From: Typha latifolia
Lineage: Eukaryota > Streptophyta > Magnoliopsida > Poales > Typhaceae
NCBI GenBank assembly: GCA_019914945.1
Contig: CM034107.1
Location: forward strand, 3,286,001-3,350,000
Direction: 5' to 3'
Length of the DNA stretch: 64,000 nt
The notes under the pieces are model-generated. The model searched no databases and had not been told where the DNA came from. It saw only the letters and a program-made list of their open reading frames with translations. Within the stretch, counting starts at the first letter, position 1. Each line of letters opens with the position of its first letter. A program made the translations under genes and the position numbers. Below, piece after piece: positions 1 to 12,900 of the stretch.

Positions 1-526
1 GAAAATGTAGGGTGGAAACAGCAAATTCAATTAAATGTATTTTTTTTCTCTCTCTCTCTCTCTCTCTATCTAGATCTCACTCTAATACAAAAGGATAGCA
101 TCCACTAGTGAGATCAAGATGTGATCCTACTGTAAAATTATTTAGAACAAAAAAAGAGAATAAAATTTGGTAGAGAAGAAGATACCATTGACTTGGGCCT
201 AATGTAAGGAAAAAGATTTTGCTCTCTTTTGTTGTATAAGTTCATGAGAAATGATAAGCAAATTAAGTTGAGCTCATTATTAGATCTTAATGAATGATCA
301 AAAGAGACACATACTGCCGTTCAAGCTTGGAAAATATAAATCTTTGTGGAGCTGGATATGCCTTTCATTGTTTCTATTCAATATGAAGGAAACAATCACT
401 GAAGCTTTACAGTTCCTTTGAATTTAAGATCAACTACATAAGGATGTCTATTCATCGATCATCGTCGAAAAGATAGTGAAATAATTTCATAGAATTCTTC
501 AATACGAAGACCATATTTACATAGTA
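1..526. other. Intergenic, 3' side of the CONSTANS-like gene
   Basis: No gene seen. A short TC microsatellite lies near 47-68. The rest is AT-rich sequence that probably includes the 3' UTR of the minus-strand gene ending at 527. Confidence 0.6.
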
Positions 527-1856
527 CTAGAACGTCGGCACGACGCCGTAGCTCGAATCGGCCAACACACCGGCAGAAAAGAACTGATCAACTTCAAGTT
601 CGACGTCCGATCGCTTGGCGAATCGACCTTTGATTCGCGGCCGGGTCTCGGCGTAGGCCTTCCTGGATGCATATCTGATAGTCTTCTCAAATTTCCTAGC
701 CTTTCTCTTCTCCCTATATCTGAGGACTCTGGCTTCTCTATCCAAAGCTATGAACTGTGGAGGAATTTGAACAGGAGGGCATGAGAAGAGGTCTATGGTG
801 CCTTTGCTGCAAGGCCTGAGATAAGAATTTGACATGTCTGTTGTAGTAGTAGTCTCCGGTACTACGCTGGCTTCCAGTGATGACATTGAGACCTGCATGC
901 ATGCATAGGATCAGAGCAAAATCTTGTTGCGTAACATTGCTAGACAAAATTATGGTTTCAATCGATTTTGAAATCTTTCATCTCTGAATCACGAGTGCAG
1001 AGAGAATTCTAAGTCAATCATGCTTACTAGAGGGTTGCTCAATCAGTTTTATGTATGAAGAAACCAATTCAATTTTCTATTGAATTCAGTATGCATGAGG
1101 GCATCAAAGATTTCTCCAAGTAGAAGCAGATGAGTATAGAAGATAAAAGGTGGTTGTGATATGGAATCATCTGAATTCTATAATAAATCAAAATTCCAAA
1201 TTAAGTTGGAAAATTCACGAGCCTAGCTATTATCATCTCAGTGTTAACAGTAAATTGAAGTCCATATTATAACTTACACTGTGACTGAGTGAAGAACTAT
1301 AATCGAATCCATCTTTTGATGCCTCAAACTCTATCTGGAAGCCTTGCTGATGCTCATTTGGCACCACAAACTCACTCCCTTCACTCTTCCCATTGCAATA
1401 CTCCATCTCCTTCTGCCCCTCGTTAAAAGTATTCTCATCGCCGAGGTCTAAAAACTCATCAACCTCGTTGCCAAGTGAGTACCCATCACCTCCCTTCAAC
1501 GGATTAAGCAGAAGCCACGACGACGCCTCGTCGTCCTCCTCCTCGGCGTCGGCGGCGGCGGCCGCCTTCTCCTCCGTCTCGAAAAGCCGGCAAGCGTTGT
1601 TCGAAAGGTAGAGTCCCGGGCGGACGACGAACCCCCCGGCCGAGGGAGGGAGCACCGGGACGCGGTGGTGGCGCCGGGCGAGCGAATTCGCGGAGTGGAC
1701 GTCGGCGTCGCAGGCGGCGCAGAGCGCCGCCGAGTCGGCGCGGCAGTAGACGGCTGACGGCGCCGAACGACACGAGTCGCAGGAGCGCGGCGGGGCCCAT
1801 CGGCCGCCGCCGCCGCCGGGGAAGTCACCCTTCTCTACCTTCACCATATCATTCAT
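527..1856 (-). CDS. COL: CONSTANS-like (CO/Hd1-type) protein with a single B-box and CCT domain
   Basis: Predicted nuclear transcriptional regulator of the B-box/CCT family, whose CO/Hd1 members link day length to FT expression. Two exons, 1856-1278 and 892-527, are joined by a GT-AG intron in phase 0, giving 314 aa. The B-box spans about residues 26-63 with all ligands present (C26, C29, C38, C46, C49, H54, H63). A middle region carries the CO-type motifs ASSWLLLNP and DEFLDLGD. The CCT domain lies at about 244-288 and the protein ends in YGVVPTF, matching the C-terminal VP motif of group I CO proteins that contacts COP1. Group I members normally carry two B-boxes. Here the first half reads like B-box 1 and the second half ([11 protein letters not shown]) like B-box 2, so an internal fusion is likely. 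Tandem G-boxes lie upstream. The alternative name, a group II single-B-box COL, fits the tail less well. Confidence 0.9.
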
Positions 1857-1973
1857 ATGATCAAAATTTGATGGCTTTTCCTTCGCTTGTGAATTATGTT
1901 ATGATCTTGGCTAAATTTCTTCTGACATCTGGATATGGTCTGTTACCTTTGGAGGTTGGAGGGCAGAATCTAA

Positions 1974-1986
1974 CACGTGACACGTG
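1974..1986. promoter_or_regulatory. Tandem G-boxes upstream of the CO-like gene
   Basis: Two CACGTG cores at 1974-1979 and 1981-1986, in the arrangement CACGTGACACGTG, lie about 120-130 bp before the ATG at 1856. G-boxes bind bZIP and bHLH (PIF/HY5/ABF-type) factors, so light, clock or ABA control is plausible. The motif is seen directly; the regulatory role is inferred. Confidence 0.6.
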
Positions 1987-2046
1987 ACAAGAAATGAGCG
2001 GGTGAGAGTGGCAGGCCCGTTATCTTGTGGCCGACTTTGGTTCTTG

Positions 2047-2083
2047 GTGGGGCCGGCATTGCGTGGAGGATCATGTGGGGCCC
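2047..2083. promoter_or_regulatory. Two TCP-type sites upstream of the CO-like gene
   Basis: GTGGGGCC at 2047-2054 and GTGGGGCCC at 2075-2083 match the class I TCP consensus GTGGGNCC(C). They stand 28 bp apart, 190-230 bp upstream of the CO-like start. TCP factors such as CHE act in circadian control. Binding is inferred from the motif only. Confidence 0.4.
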
Positions 2084-3120
2084 AGTGAAGAGCTCTGCCA
2101 CTTTGGCTTTTGGGGTTAAATTATTTTTCTTTTTCTTTTTCTCTTTTGTTATATCTTTTACTATTCCTAAAATTGATCTGCTCTATTATTCTGTTTATAC
2201 CCAGAAAAAGCATTTGGATAGCCAAGAGATACTTTGAGATTCTACAAGAATTTGATCGATTACATATTCCTCACTCCTTTAGAATCCAACTGCACTTTTT
2301 CCTTAGAGAAACTATTAAATTTATAAATTGTAGATCATATCTCTTAGTTTAGATCTATATAAATTTTTTTTTTTACTTTTGTATTATAGATTTATGAGAT
2401 TTAAAGTGAAAAAATGAAAAAAGATTGAGATGAAAGAAGCTGAGACTAAAAATATTTTTCTAATTAGTTGGTGTAAAATAAATAAAAAGGGGTCTTTTAG
2501 TTTTTTTTTTATATTATAAGTAACATCTATTAAGTAGCTGTCAGAACCATAACAAAATTGTGACATAAATAAAAGTTTGGGAAGACAATTTAAGACCACA
2601 AAAGTAAAATTTTACCCTTCAATTAATTAATTTATAGGAAACAAAATAACTTTTTAAAATCTTTGCCGAATTAAATACAACATCTAGTGCTTGAAAACTA
2701 GATGGATTCACTAAAAGCAAGCATTAAGGTGGCACAAGAAACTACCACACATCATTAGCCTTCAGTGGATAATAGTGTGAGGTTGAATGCTATTGACGTC
2801 TTGTTACAATTTCAACACCTATAACTATCATGCCACAGATAGGGAGCAGTAGTTGCCCTTAGAAGCTGAAGCAACTTTGATGGTGATATGAAGACAAAGG
2901 TGGGATGATTTGAGCCAAGAGCTTGAAGGCCATTTGGGATATTAGATTGCTGGGGCCCTGCAATGAGAGGAGAATTCTCCACCATATGTTAGAAAGATGT
3001 CACTGTGGATTGCCCTCCTCCATTCCTTTCCATCTACATGCATGGGAATTGTAACCTTACAAATCCACCTGAAGGACCAAATAATTATAGACAAGTATGT
3101 CCTTTAGTCTTAATTTTTTG
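2084..3120. other. Intergenic, no gene seen
   Basis: AT-rich with short ORFs lacking any recognisable domain. Nothing else was identified between the CO-like promoter and the MITE at 3121. Confidence 0.5.
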
Positions 3121-3803
3121 GGGAAATTTTCAAATAATACACTATATTTTAGTACCTATATGATTATACCCATGGTTTGGACTAATTCCGATCTAAATCC
3201 AGGCCTGATCTAAACTGTCTCTCTCTTTCTCTCTTTCACTCTTTCTTCTCACTCTCTATCTCTTACTCTTTTTTTTCTTTTACTTTTTATTTTTTTTTGT
3301 CTCATTACTATATAACCGTTGTTTCTCTTATGGAGAGATTTAGCTCTGACTAATTTTGACGAACCCCAGCGAACTCCGCTTGGCGAACTTCAGTATATAA
3401 TTTTTTAATTTATATCTTTATTTTCTTCTCAGTTTTTTTTTTATTTCTTCTGGTCTCTCTATTTCTTTTCTTCTTCTTCTCCTTTTTTTGTTTGATTTTC
3501 TTACACTCACTCTCTTTCTAGTCTCTTCCTCTTTTCAATTTTTGATTATAACAATCTTTGAGCTATTTATAATTTGAACCCTTGTTTTCTCAAAAAGTAT
3601 TTTAGTTTATTTGGTTAATGTGGAATTGTTAGGTTAGAGAGTGTCAACGGGTACTTTTTTCACTTTCATTAGTAGAGCTAAATAACTATATGCTAGGATT
3701 ATGGGTAGTTAGTCAAAATAAATATTATATGAAAATTAATAGGCAAAAAGGAGTGAGATTATGGATAGCACTAAAAATATACGGTGTTATTTGAAAATTT
3801 CCC
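3121..3803. mobile_element. MITE-like non-autonomous DNA transposon, copy A
   Basis: The left end GGGAAATTTTCAAATAATAC is nearly the reverse complement of the right end (GTGTTATTTGAAAATTTCCC), giving terminal inverted repeats of about 20-30 bp around 683 bp of pyrimidine-rich non-coding DNA. A second element with closely related ends lies at 21829-22147, which supports a real family. No transposase and no convincing target-site duplication were found, so the superfamily is unassigned. Confidence 0.65.
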
Positions 3804-4256
3804 TTATTCTTCGTAAGTTTAACTTTTCACAACCTAATTTTGATTACACATAAGGGAAATACTGTCCTCATTAACCTTGAAGAGAAAATGTAAAGGAGCA
3901 ATTTGGGTACAAACTATAAAAGAAGCTGAAAATAGAGGTGATAGAGCAATAAGATGGCAAATTCCCAGTGACGATTTCTTCATGATTGTGCAAAGATATG
4001 TCAAGTTGGCATCACAGAGAGTAGATTTATCCCACAAACTAGGCTAAAGGGAGACTACTTTTATAAGAATATATGATATAATGTATAAAAGAAAACAAAT
4101 TAAATTAATTAATGTTTCAGTAGAGACTACAAAAAAGAAAGAGATCTTATTCCTCACGACATAGGTAACAAATATGGATATAAGTTATCACATTGAATGG
4201 CATAAAGTGGATGCACTATAAATTATACAGACAGTTGCAAAAGAACCTTTTGGAGC
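3804..4256. other. Intergenic, 3' flank of the STK16-like kinase
   Basis: No gene recognised. The interval probably includes the 3' UTR of the minus-strand kinase that ends at 4257. Confidence 0.5.
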
Positions 4257-7200
4257 TTAAGATGAGTACTTTGTGATGAGCTTGTCGACATGAATGATGA
4301 TATCATCGATCCAAGGTCGAACAGCGGGTTGAGGCTGAAGCATCCAACTTACAAACTGACGGAGAGCCTCTGGGTATGGTGGATCAGGCCCTGCAGGCCA
4401 AGTAATTTCTGCATTCATAACAGCCGACTTTAAGCTTCCTTCAGGTTCATCGAGTACGTCTTCAAATGGAGACTTTCCATACCTGTTAAAATTAGGAGAA
4501 AATAGAACTGAGTTTCACGTAAAACAAAGAAAAATTTCACGTTCTACTCACCATCATAGTGCAAAGGATGACAAGAATAATGTACTTCCAATTTATGATA
4601 ACCAACTATAGTAGCAAGAGCAAGAGTATCTAGAGAAGGATATTTAGTACAATAAACTGAGAAAATAATTTATACAAAAAGTTCGCTTTATTTAATGGGA
4701 AATACAAACACAGGCAAGGAAAACTCACATCATGGCATACAGTGTGCATCCGAGGGACCATATATCAGTTCTCTCATCAATGTCAATATGGTCCGGACAA
4801 TCCCACAATTCAGGAGCTCGGAAGTGTGCAGAACTGTGCTCAGAAGCCCATTCCTATGTGAAAATCATCACAATGAGTAATAAAAACCAAATACAACAAA
4901 TAAGTAAATATGTAAAGACGATCAATGCAAACTAAAATCATGACAGAACTGCAGAAAACAGTCCATTTGATGTAACATTTTAGTGATTTATGGTAACTTA
5001 ATGAAGAGATTTATGGCCGTTGGACTTGTCTGTTATTGGACCACTTTGAAAGAATCAAGATCTGAACTTTACAAACAATTCTCTGTTGGATCACGATCCT
5101 CCATTTAGTCCAACTCTTGGACTTGAATGATAGATATTACAATCAATGCATCACAGGGAGGACGGAGAGGTAGCTGACTCATCCCTGGAAGCTCAAGGCA
5201 CATAAATACATAATGCAAAGGAGAAAACCACGTCATCGTTATAAGAGATCTCTATCCTGCTACATGATGAGTGCACGGGGGAGCTCCCTAACAAACTCAA
5301 ATTCCTTTTTTGAATGGAACAAAGGCATTATAGAACCAAACAACCACTAAGGCACCAACTACTTCATCAAAATTAGCTTACATGAAACCTATATTAGGGT
5401 CAGATACTAAAGTAACGCAAATCATGAAAGTGACTCAAAAAATAAAGAAATAAAAAATTTAATGAGGAAAAAACTAAATAAGTTAGACTGGAAACCAGAT
5501 GAATTAATATCTTTAATCTGAGATCCGATGCCAGACTTGTGCTTATACGGAGTGCCTTCCAAAATAACAAGCATAAATTGATGTGCGGAATATCAAATTT
5601 GGTACATATGCATATGCTTACCAAATAGAAGATTTTAAAGGCAAGGAGCTAAACATTTGAGGTGTTCATGCTTCAACAATTTTCTTTTCATAATGAAAAT
5701 TCCTGAGGGGCACTCATTAGTCCGTGCTTTCAACAGTTCTTTAACTAAATTAGTAAAAGAGAAAGAACTCTTTGGACATGGCATAAGGTATTTCTGGTTT
5801 ACAATTAGCCTTCATATATAGTGCAAAGATAACACAAAAGAATCAACTGCAAGTCACAAGGTTGCTATTCTCATAGAGAACAAAGTCAAGTCATTATTAC
5901 CTGTAACTGCAATGCTTCTGAATGAGAACGAATTGCTTTTCTTGCAGGGCGAGCACTTCCAAAATCCATTAAGATAGCAACAGGTGGTTGTCCCTTTTTG
6001 TGAGTTATGAGGACATTACTAGGTTTGACATCATTATGAACATATGGAGGATCAAAACTGTGCATATTCTTCAACCCTGCACAAAGCTACATATACCACA
6101 AGGCCAAGAGTCATGTAGGGACTGTTTATGTAAAGTTGATGCATGTACACAAAGCATTCAAGCTAGCGAATATAGAGTATATCAGAAGAATGATATGAAG
6201 AATAGGACTAAGGAAAGACAAAAACAAGAATGTGTGTTCTCATGGAAAAACAGTAAGTTTCATACTTTCACGATCTGCTTCACAAATATAAAGTAAGAAT
6301 GTAGATGATATGCTTCACTAGTTTGGTTTATGCATGCTAGATTTCTACATTATTCTTTCGAATATCATGTCTGTGAAGTACAAAAGAAAGAATATGCAGG
6401 TTTATTCTTTCAAGTGTCATTCTTTCAAGAATCTCAATGAAGCATCATTTTCCTTCTCTTTAAGTCAGTGTGTGCTTATTGTACTTCCAAATAAAGACAA
6501 GATTTATGAGAATATAGAGGTAGCATTTCATGGAAACATGTCCCGTAAAGATAATATGCAGTGCAAGTAATTCATTCTGCACAGAGACTGAAAACATAAA
6601 TAATTGAAAACTTGTAGACAACTAGATATACCAGTGCAAATTTAGTCATTAAAAAACTTGTGGACAACTAGACATTCCAGTGAAAATTCAGTCATTAAAG
6701 ATCTCCTTATAAACCACCAGCTTGTTGGAAGAAATAGAAACAACTGATAATATTTCAAAGCACTAGAAATCTATCAGTAATAAAATGTAACCTCTAGTAG
6801 TTCTATCATCATTACCAATACATGAAAAAAAAAATAAGAAAAGGATCTTAGCACATGTATTACCTGTCGGAAAATCTGAAGAATAGTAAGTGTTGAGAAG
6901 AAATCATTCTTTGTTTGCATAACTTGGGCAATATCCAGCAAAGTCCCATCCAAGTGAACCGGGAACAACAAGTAAGCTTCATGATTCCTTGATCCTTCTT
7001 GTGTACCCTATACCAATATAATGAAGTACAGTATTCAAATACAACTATTGTACAGGGTAGGATATAAAAAAAAATGTAAAGTTTCATATCACATAAGATT
7101 GCCCGAATTACTAAGAAAGAAGATACCAAAATTGACTTGAAAGACAAGAACAGTATTCTATATTATCGTGGAGTTTGTATTAATAGTATAAGCTCTTTAA

Positions 7201-8068
7201 CAATAAACTGGCCACTTTCAGGATGATGGAAACCAAAATTACTTTATTCATCTCTTTGCTTATCTCAGAGATTAATGTAGATCCTGAAAATTGACGAATT
7301 CAACATTAGCTTATCTCCTACTCAGGAGAAATTAAATGAAAAGTTCAACAATGCAAAGAAAAGAAGTCACATTCTAGGAGCTGTATGCAAATTTTCTAAA
7401 ATTGGATATAACTCAAAACTACAAAGATCATAAGGAACCAAAACAAAATAGATCTGAACTACCTTGATAGCAATGATCGTGTTATCAATAAGGGGAAGTA
7501 AATTAGGATGCTTAAACTGGGAAGAAACATGGATCTCCTGCCTAACCAACTCTAGCTGCTCCTCACTTTGAATGAGAACTTTCTTCATAGCATATGTCCC
7601 ATCATCTGATAAAAAAAAAAAGATGGAAGACGAAGGGAAAATAAGAATAAAATATGAATCACCAACCAAATTACCAGAAACCAGGACAAGCTCAGTTCAT
7701 CAAATCCCGATCTGAGGACAACACTTTACCGACAAATCATAGAAACCCAATAAAAATCAAGAACCCAATTCGTCAAACTCGGATCCAAATATGGACCTTG
7801 AGGAAGAACGAGAGAACCCAAAAAGGGGGCCATTTTGCGCCCGGATTTAGAAACCCAGACCTGAGATGTGAGATGGATCGACGGTCTTCTTCTTCGCAAG
7901 ACCACTCCCAGGATCGGAGACGAGCTCCTTCACGAGGTAGATGGAGGAGGAGCCTCCTCCTCCCAGCTGCCTCAAGATTCGAAACCGGTTCTCGTTGATC
8001 CACACGTCGCCGCCTCCCCCGTTCATCGTGCCGTACAGGGCATTGAGGCCGGAGAATGAGCAGCCCAT
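4257..8068 (-). CDS. STK16-like serine/threonine protein kinase
   Basis: Predicted Ser/Thr kinase of the NAK/STK16 branch. In animals STK16 is a membrane-anchored Golgi-associated kinase; the plant role is little known. Six exons: 8068-7861, 7605-7463, 7007-6864, 6086-5901, 4853-4729 and 4482-4257. All have GT-AG borders and consistent phase, giving 343 aa. The N-terminus MGC offers Gly2 for myristoylation and Cys3 for palmitoylation. The glycine loop is at about 36-42 (GGGGSSS), the ATP lysine at K77 in AMKK, the catalytic loop at 181-188 (HNDVKPSN, D183), DFG at 205-207 and RAPEL in exon 5. HND in place of HRD matches what I recall for plant relatives, so it is not a defect. The coding region looks intact. 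Confidence 0.9.
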
Positions 8069-8260
8069 GGTCTCCTCTCCTCCAACTCCTCTCTCTCTCT
8101 CTCTCTCCTTCCTCTGGAGAGTTGGTTATAAATGCAAGATGCTAGTATAATATTAAGACAGATCTCTCACTTCTCTCTCTCTCTCTTTTATCTCTCTTGT
8201 TGCCAAAAAAAGTCAAGAGATCGAGCCTCAAAGGTAGACGAGTGACATGAGGCAAAATCA
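8069..8260. promoter_or_regulatory. Leader and promoter-proximal CT-rich region of the STK16-like gene
   Basis: Two CT microsatellites, about 8088-8107 and 8175-8190, lie within 120 bp upstream of the start codon. They appear as GA tracts on the gene's strand. Such tracts are common in plant 5' UTRs and can bind BBR/BPC factors. A transcription start cannot be fixed from sequence alone. Confidence 0.35.
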
Positions 8261-9009
8261 ATATTTTTTCTTCTTTGAAATGTCATAGGGGTCTCAATTT
8301 CCAAATCTCATGTTCCAAAGGGGAATTATATATACTTAGACTGGCTCTCTTTAATCCATAAGTTGGAGATCTTAGACAACAACTGATTTAAATCTTATGT
8401 AAGTCGTCCACTAATTTTTCATACATGACAATTGATCTCATCATCTTCTTTCTAGCAAATTATATATGTAGCTTATATATGTAGTTTTATTATGACATTT
8501 TGTTTCAGTATTACTGAGTAACTCCCATCTTTTAATTCCTTCGTAAATTGACTCTTTCTAATTTCATAATAATAAATTTAAGTGATAATTTATTTTACAC
8601 GTACACTCTTTGAATATTTTTATTATCATATACATCGTCTAAACTTAAAAACATATCCATATATATTCTCTTGAACTATATAAAAAAAAAAGTAACTATA
8701 TAGACTTTTAAATAAATAAAATTTGAATCAAGAGGTGTATTAATGTATGTGGTAGAAAATAAGTTAGGGAGTAGATACAGAAAATAATGATTAGTTTAGG
8801 ATCCAAATAAAATTATCCCTAAATTTGAAAAGGAAAAAAGAAATTTAAATTTTATTTTACTATTTTTAGTACAAGACCGGTTGATTTTTTTTTCCCCTTT
8901 TGCGTATCTTAAGTTTTACATAAAGAATTATCTATTCCAACTTGGGTCATATTAAACACTTCCCATTCATACAACCTTAGAGAGCTATAACATTATGGTG
9001 CCCTACTTA

Positions 9010-9052
<43 letters not shown>

Positions 9053-9928
9053 CTCATTAGTTATCATGTTCTCTCTCATGTGATTCTCGAGCATTAACCA
9101 GACGCTAACTATGTTTCATGTTATAATATTAGTTGTTATTAACGTGTAGACTAGTCCGCAATAAGCTAATGGTTTGTTCATTATGGCTAAACAGCTAAAA
9201 AAAATTTAGATGCCTTGCTACAATTAGTTGATCATATCTTCTTAGTAATTCTCTAATTACACATTTACACATTAAAAGGCTATGTCTGGAGAAATGGATA
9301 CAATAGCTTTTTTATTTCCTTTCCCAAGTTTCGTAGAGGATTCTAGTTCTCGACTCTTCTACGACTCAATCACTATGCTACAATGGTCGCCTAGTAATGT
9401 CGATATTTGAGGCCGAAAATATTTGGGCCAGGGCATCAGGCCGGTTGCGCAGCCCTACCATCAAAGATTCTATGCACAAATATATTCTTGGGCTAAATGC
9501 AATCTAGGAACAAATGAGGGGAACAAAATGCTCTGAGTTTCTAGTAGCTCTTGGTAAGCAGAGTGGTGGAAAGTACAACCTTCTTCTTTTTCTTCTTTTC
9601 CCTTTGCAAATAAAATTTTATAACTATTAAACGATACATCAGCAGCCAAAAAGAAAAAAAGAGTTATTAGGTTCTTATCTGACTAGCTAATAGTCTCACC
9701 TATTCCCTTTCTCATGAACAAATAATCATAAATTGGCACTGTCTATACAAATCTCAAGACACATCTCACCATATCTCAAATATGAATCTACAGACTTCTC
9801 TCAACCTACATTTCCATCTTCAAACAGCTATATGGCCTATGGATTCCTATATTTACTATACAACCTATTCTTGTGTAAACTGCCAGGGTATGCAATTCTG
9901 CACCATTATTCCTCATTATTATCAATAA
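8261..9928. other. Intergenic with AT microsatellite
   Basis: AT-rich spacer. An (AT)n run of about 36 bp spans 9013-9048. No coding region or well-bounded mobile element was recognised. Confidence 0.5.
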
Positions 9929-12900
9929 TCACCTTGGTCCAGAGAGCTCCATTGCTTGGACCAGCAGCGAAGAATCATCGGTCAGCTCCGAGAAGCGCTC
10001 CGATGAAGAAAGATCAGGCACCTTGAATGAGTGCACTTCAACCCTTTGAGACGCCTCCCATCTCTCGGCGAGCCCATCACCTTCGAGCATGCGAACCACC
10101 TCTGACATCTTGGGCCTATGGCCAGGTAGATATTGTGTGCATAGTAGTGCTACTTGGACCATCTCTTCGAGCTCGATTCGATCATAGTTGTGTTTCAGGT
10201 CCTTGTCCACAAGCATGTCAAGCTTCTTCTCTAGGTGAATCTTTTTCACCTGTAGCATAAGATCATAAAGGCATGAAACCATTACTTGTTAAAAGCATTA
10301 GAAGAGAAAAAAAATCACTTAAAATGGTGTCAGATGAAGAGAAAAAAAAATATATATATATATATATGTCAAGCTGAGTCCAATTGAAGGATGAGTTGTA
10401 AGAACAAAATGATCGCCGGTTGGAACTCTAAATAGTCATGATGGTCTACAAGAAGAATTGTGAACATCAAATGAGTCTGAACGAAAATAATAATATTATG
10501 GTGCCCTTTTATTGCATCACTCTCTTTCCTATTTGTGTATTGCACGGCTTCGAAGAATGATAAGTAATTCAGTACTAAATTGGTCATTCGGTTCACTGTT
10601 CAATGCAAAGCAAAACTGAACATTATAGAAATCTTTGAGTACCTAATAAGTAACTAAATATGAATATTGTTGATTAATAGATTACTCAAAGTGCTTACCC
10701 ATTCAAGCATAGCCCCTTTCTGATTTGCTGCCTTTCCAAATTCTATCGCTCTTAAGCCAGTAATCAGCTCAAGAAGAAGAATTCCAAACCCAAATACGTC
10801 TGTTTTCTCAGAAGATTGCCCTGTGGAGAGATACTCTGGAGCTATATGCCCAACCGTGCCTCGCACTGCAGTGGTGACATGTGAATCTCGGTGGTCCAGA
10901 AGCTTTGCAAGCCCAAAATCTCCTACGACAGCCTCACAGTAGTCATCAAGTAATATATTAGCAGCCTTCACATCTCTGTGAATGATCTTGGGATCACACT
11001 GCTCGTGTAGATATAGTAAACCTCTTGCAGCTCCAAGAGCTATTCTCTTTCTCGTACTCCAATCCAATGTCGGTTTTGCTGTATAAAAGAGTAGACATAT
11101 TTGTCATGAATCATGATCAATTTTCAGTTGCTTTCTCTACTAATGTTAGTTAAAGAAAAACAATAGGAATGAGTTGCCAAGGATGTCACAACTACTTACC
11201 ATCATCTGTTTTTAGTTCAAATGTCAAGGATTAGAAGTTACAGTAGCTAATCTCATTTATTTTGTAAACCATCATCATTTTGCAAGCCTCTCATGCTACA
11301 TTACTGTTTAAGTTCAAGAAGCTATGAGTTCCGTGAGACATTAAGTTTCTAAAGCAATTTACCTGATGACATAGCCATATCATGTACTGTTAAAAGACAA
11401 TAAAACCAATCTCCTGGGTTTGAGTCCCAAAGAAAAAAAAACTATAAAATTTACCTTTGAGCCTGGATGCCACACTTCCATTGGACATGTAGGGATAAAC
11501 AAGAAGCCTCTCTGTCGTCGTCATGCAAAATCCGTACAGCTTAAGGAGATTCCTGTGAACTGCTAAACTTATCATCTCAACTTCAGTCTGGAACTGGGTC
11601 TCGCCGCCAGCAGCATTTCCATCTTTCAACCTTTTAACAGCTACCAGCGTTCCATCATGTAGCTGACCTTTGTAGACATTTCCAAAGCCTCCCTTCCCAA
11701 GTATGCTCTTGCTGCTGAAGTTATTCGTTGCAATCTGAAGTTCTCTGAATGGAAACCTTTTCAGGTTGCCTAGGGAAACTTGCTCGTTGCGTTGGTCTGG
11801 AATACCAAATAATATATTAAGGGCTTAAGGAATAAAGGCTACAATGGATTTGTTTTTCTTTTCTGAAAACTTAATGAGTGACAGAATGTTAACTGCAACT
11901 TAGTTCCAGTTCAAGGGGACTATACAGTCACTAACGTCAAATAAAGCAGTTCTGGAAATGTATGATAACTTAACTATGTATAAGGAAGACAAATTATGTG
12001 TTAATTTTGGTCAACACTCCGGGAACCAAGTTGCAGTAAATCTTTAGGCTATTTGGCACTAACCATTTTCACCTTTTCTTTCAACAGGGCTTACCATGAA
12101 TGTCAAAGAGGATTTTCTGGTTATGCCTTTGCCTCCACCATACAAAAAGCCCAAAAATGAGGCCAAGTAAACATATAATTCCCATGCTGGATCCAAGAAC
12201 AAGAACTATTTTGTGACTTTTTGTCCTTCCAGTAGCCGGAGAGCCTTAACAGTAATGCATGGAAAGGAAAAAATTGAAGGTCAGCGTCAAAACAGGTTTA
12301 ATCGAAACAGTCAATAAAGCAAGTCTAAATAAGATAGAACTGTGCTTAAAGTAAATAGAATCTATAAGTGTCAAAGTATTCTGAGTAAGAACATAAAAAA
12401 CTCAAACACAATGTTCCCTAAAGGAAAAAAGGGAAAACAGTGAAATGAAACAATTCTATAACAGTATTGAGTACTCTTGAAGAAAAAAGTTTACTTGTCT
12501 GGATGCTAGAGAAATAAGGAAAGGATGAGGTAACTTTAAAGAAGAATAAAAAAACCCATGATACTTGATGGCTGAATGTATCAGAAAAGTGGCGGAGAGA
12601 GACAAAAGACTTATTTGAGATGATCGGAAGAAATGGAACATTAGATGCTCCAACTATGGGGGATCAACTGCTCCTGAAGGTAACAATATGACTACAAAAT
12701 TGTTGCTCTGAATTCCAAAAGAGACAAAAAGAAATATTTCTCCGTACTCTGGCCTTATAGACATGACTAGTGATTTACAACTGCCAAGTAGTCGGTAACA
12801 TTTTGTTCCCTGTTTAGTCTAACCCCTTTTCTAAAATTCCACAGGGATAGCATTTGAAGCAGCCTTGTCAAACTATAATCAAATACTATACGTTAACAAG

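Noticed and set aside
1496..1828. Arg/Pro-rich ORFs over the CO-like first exon
   Set aside because: Alternate frames of a GC-rich exon; the B-box frame is unambiguous.
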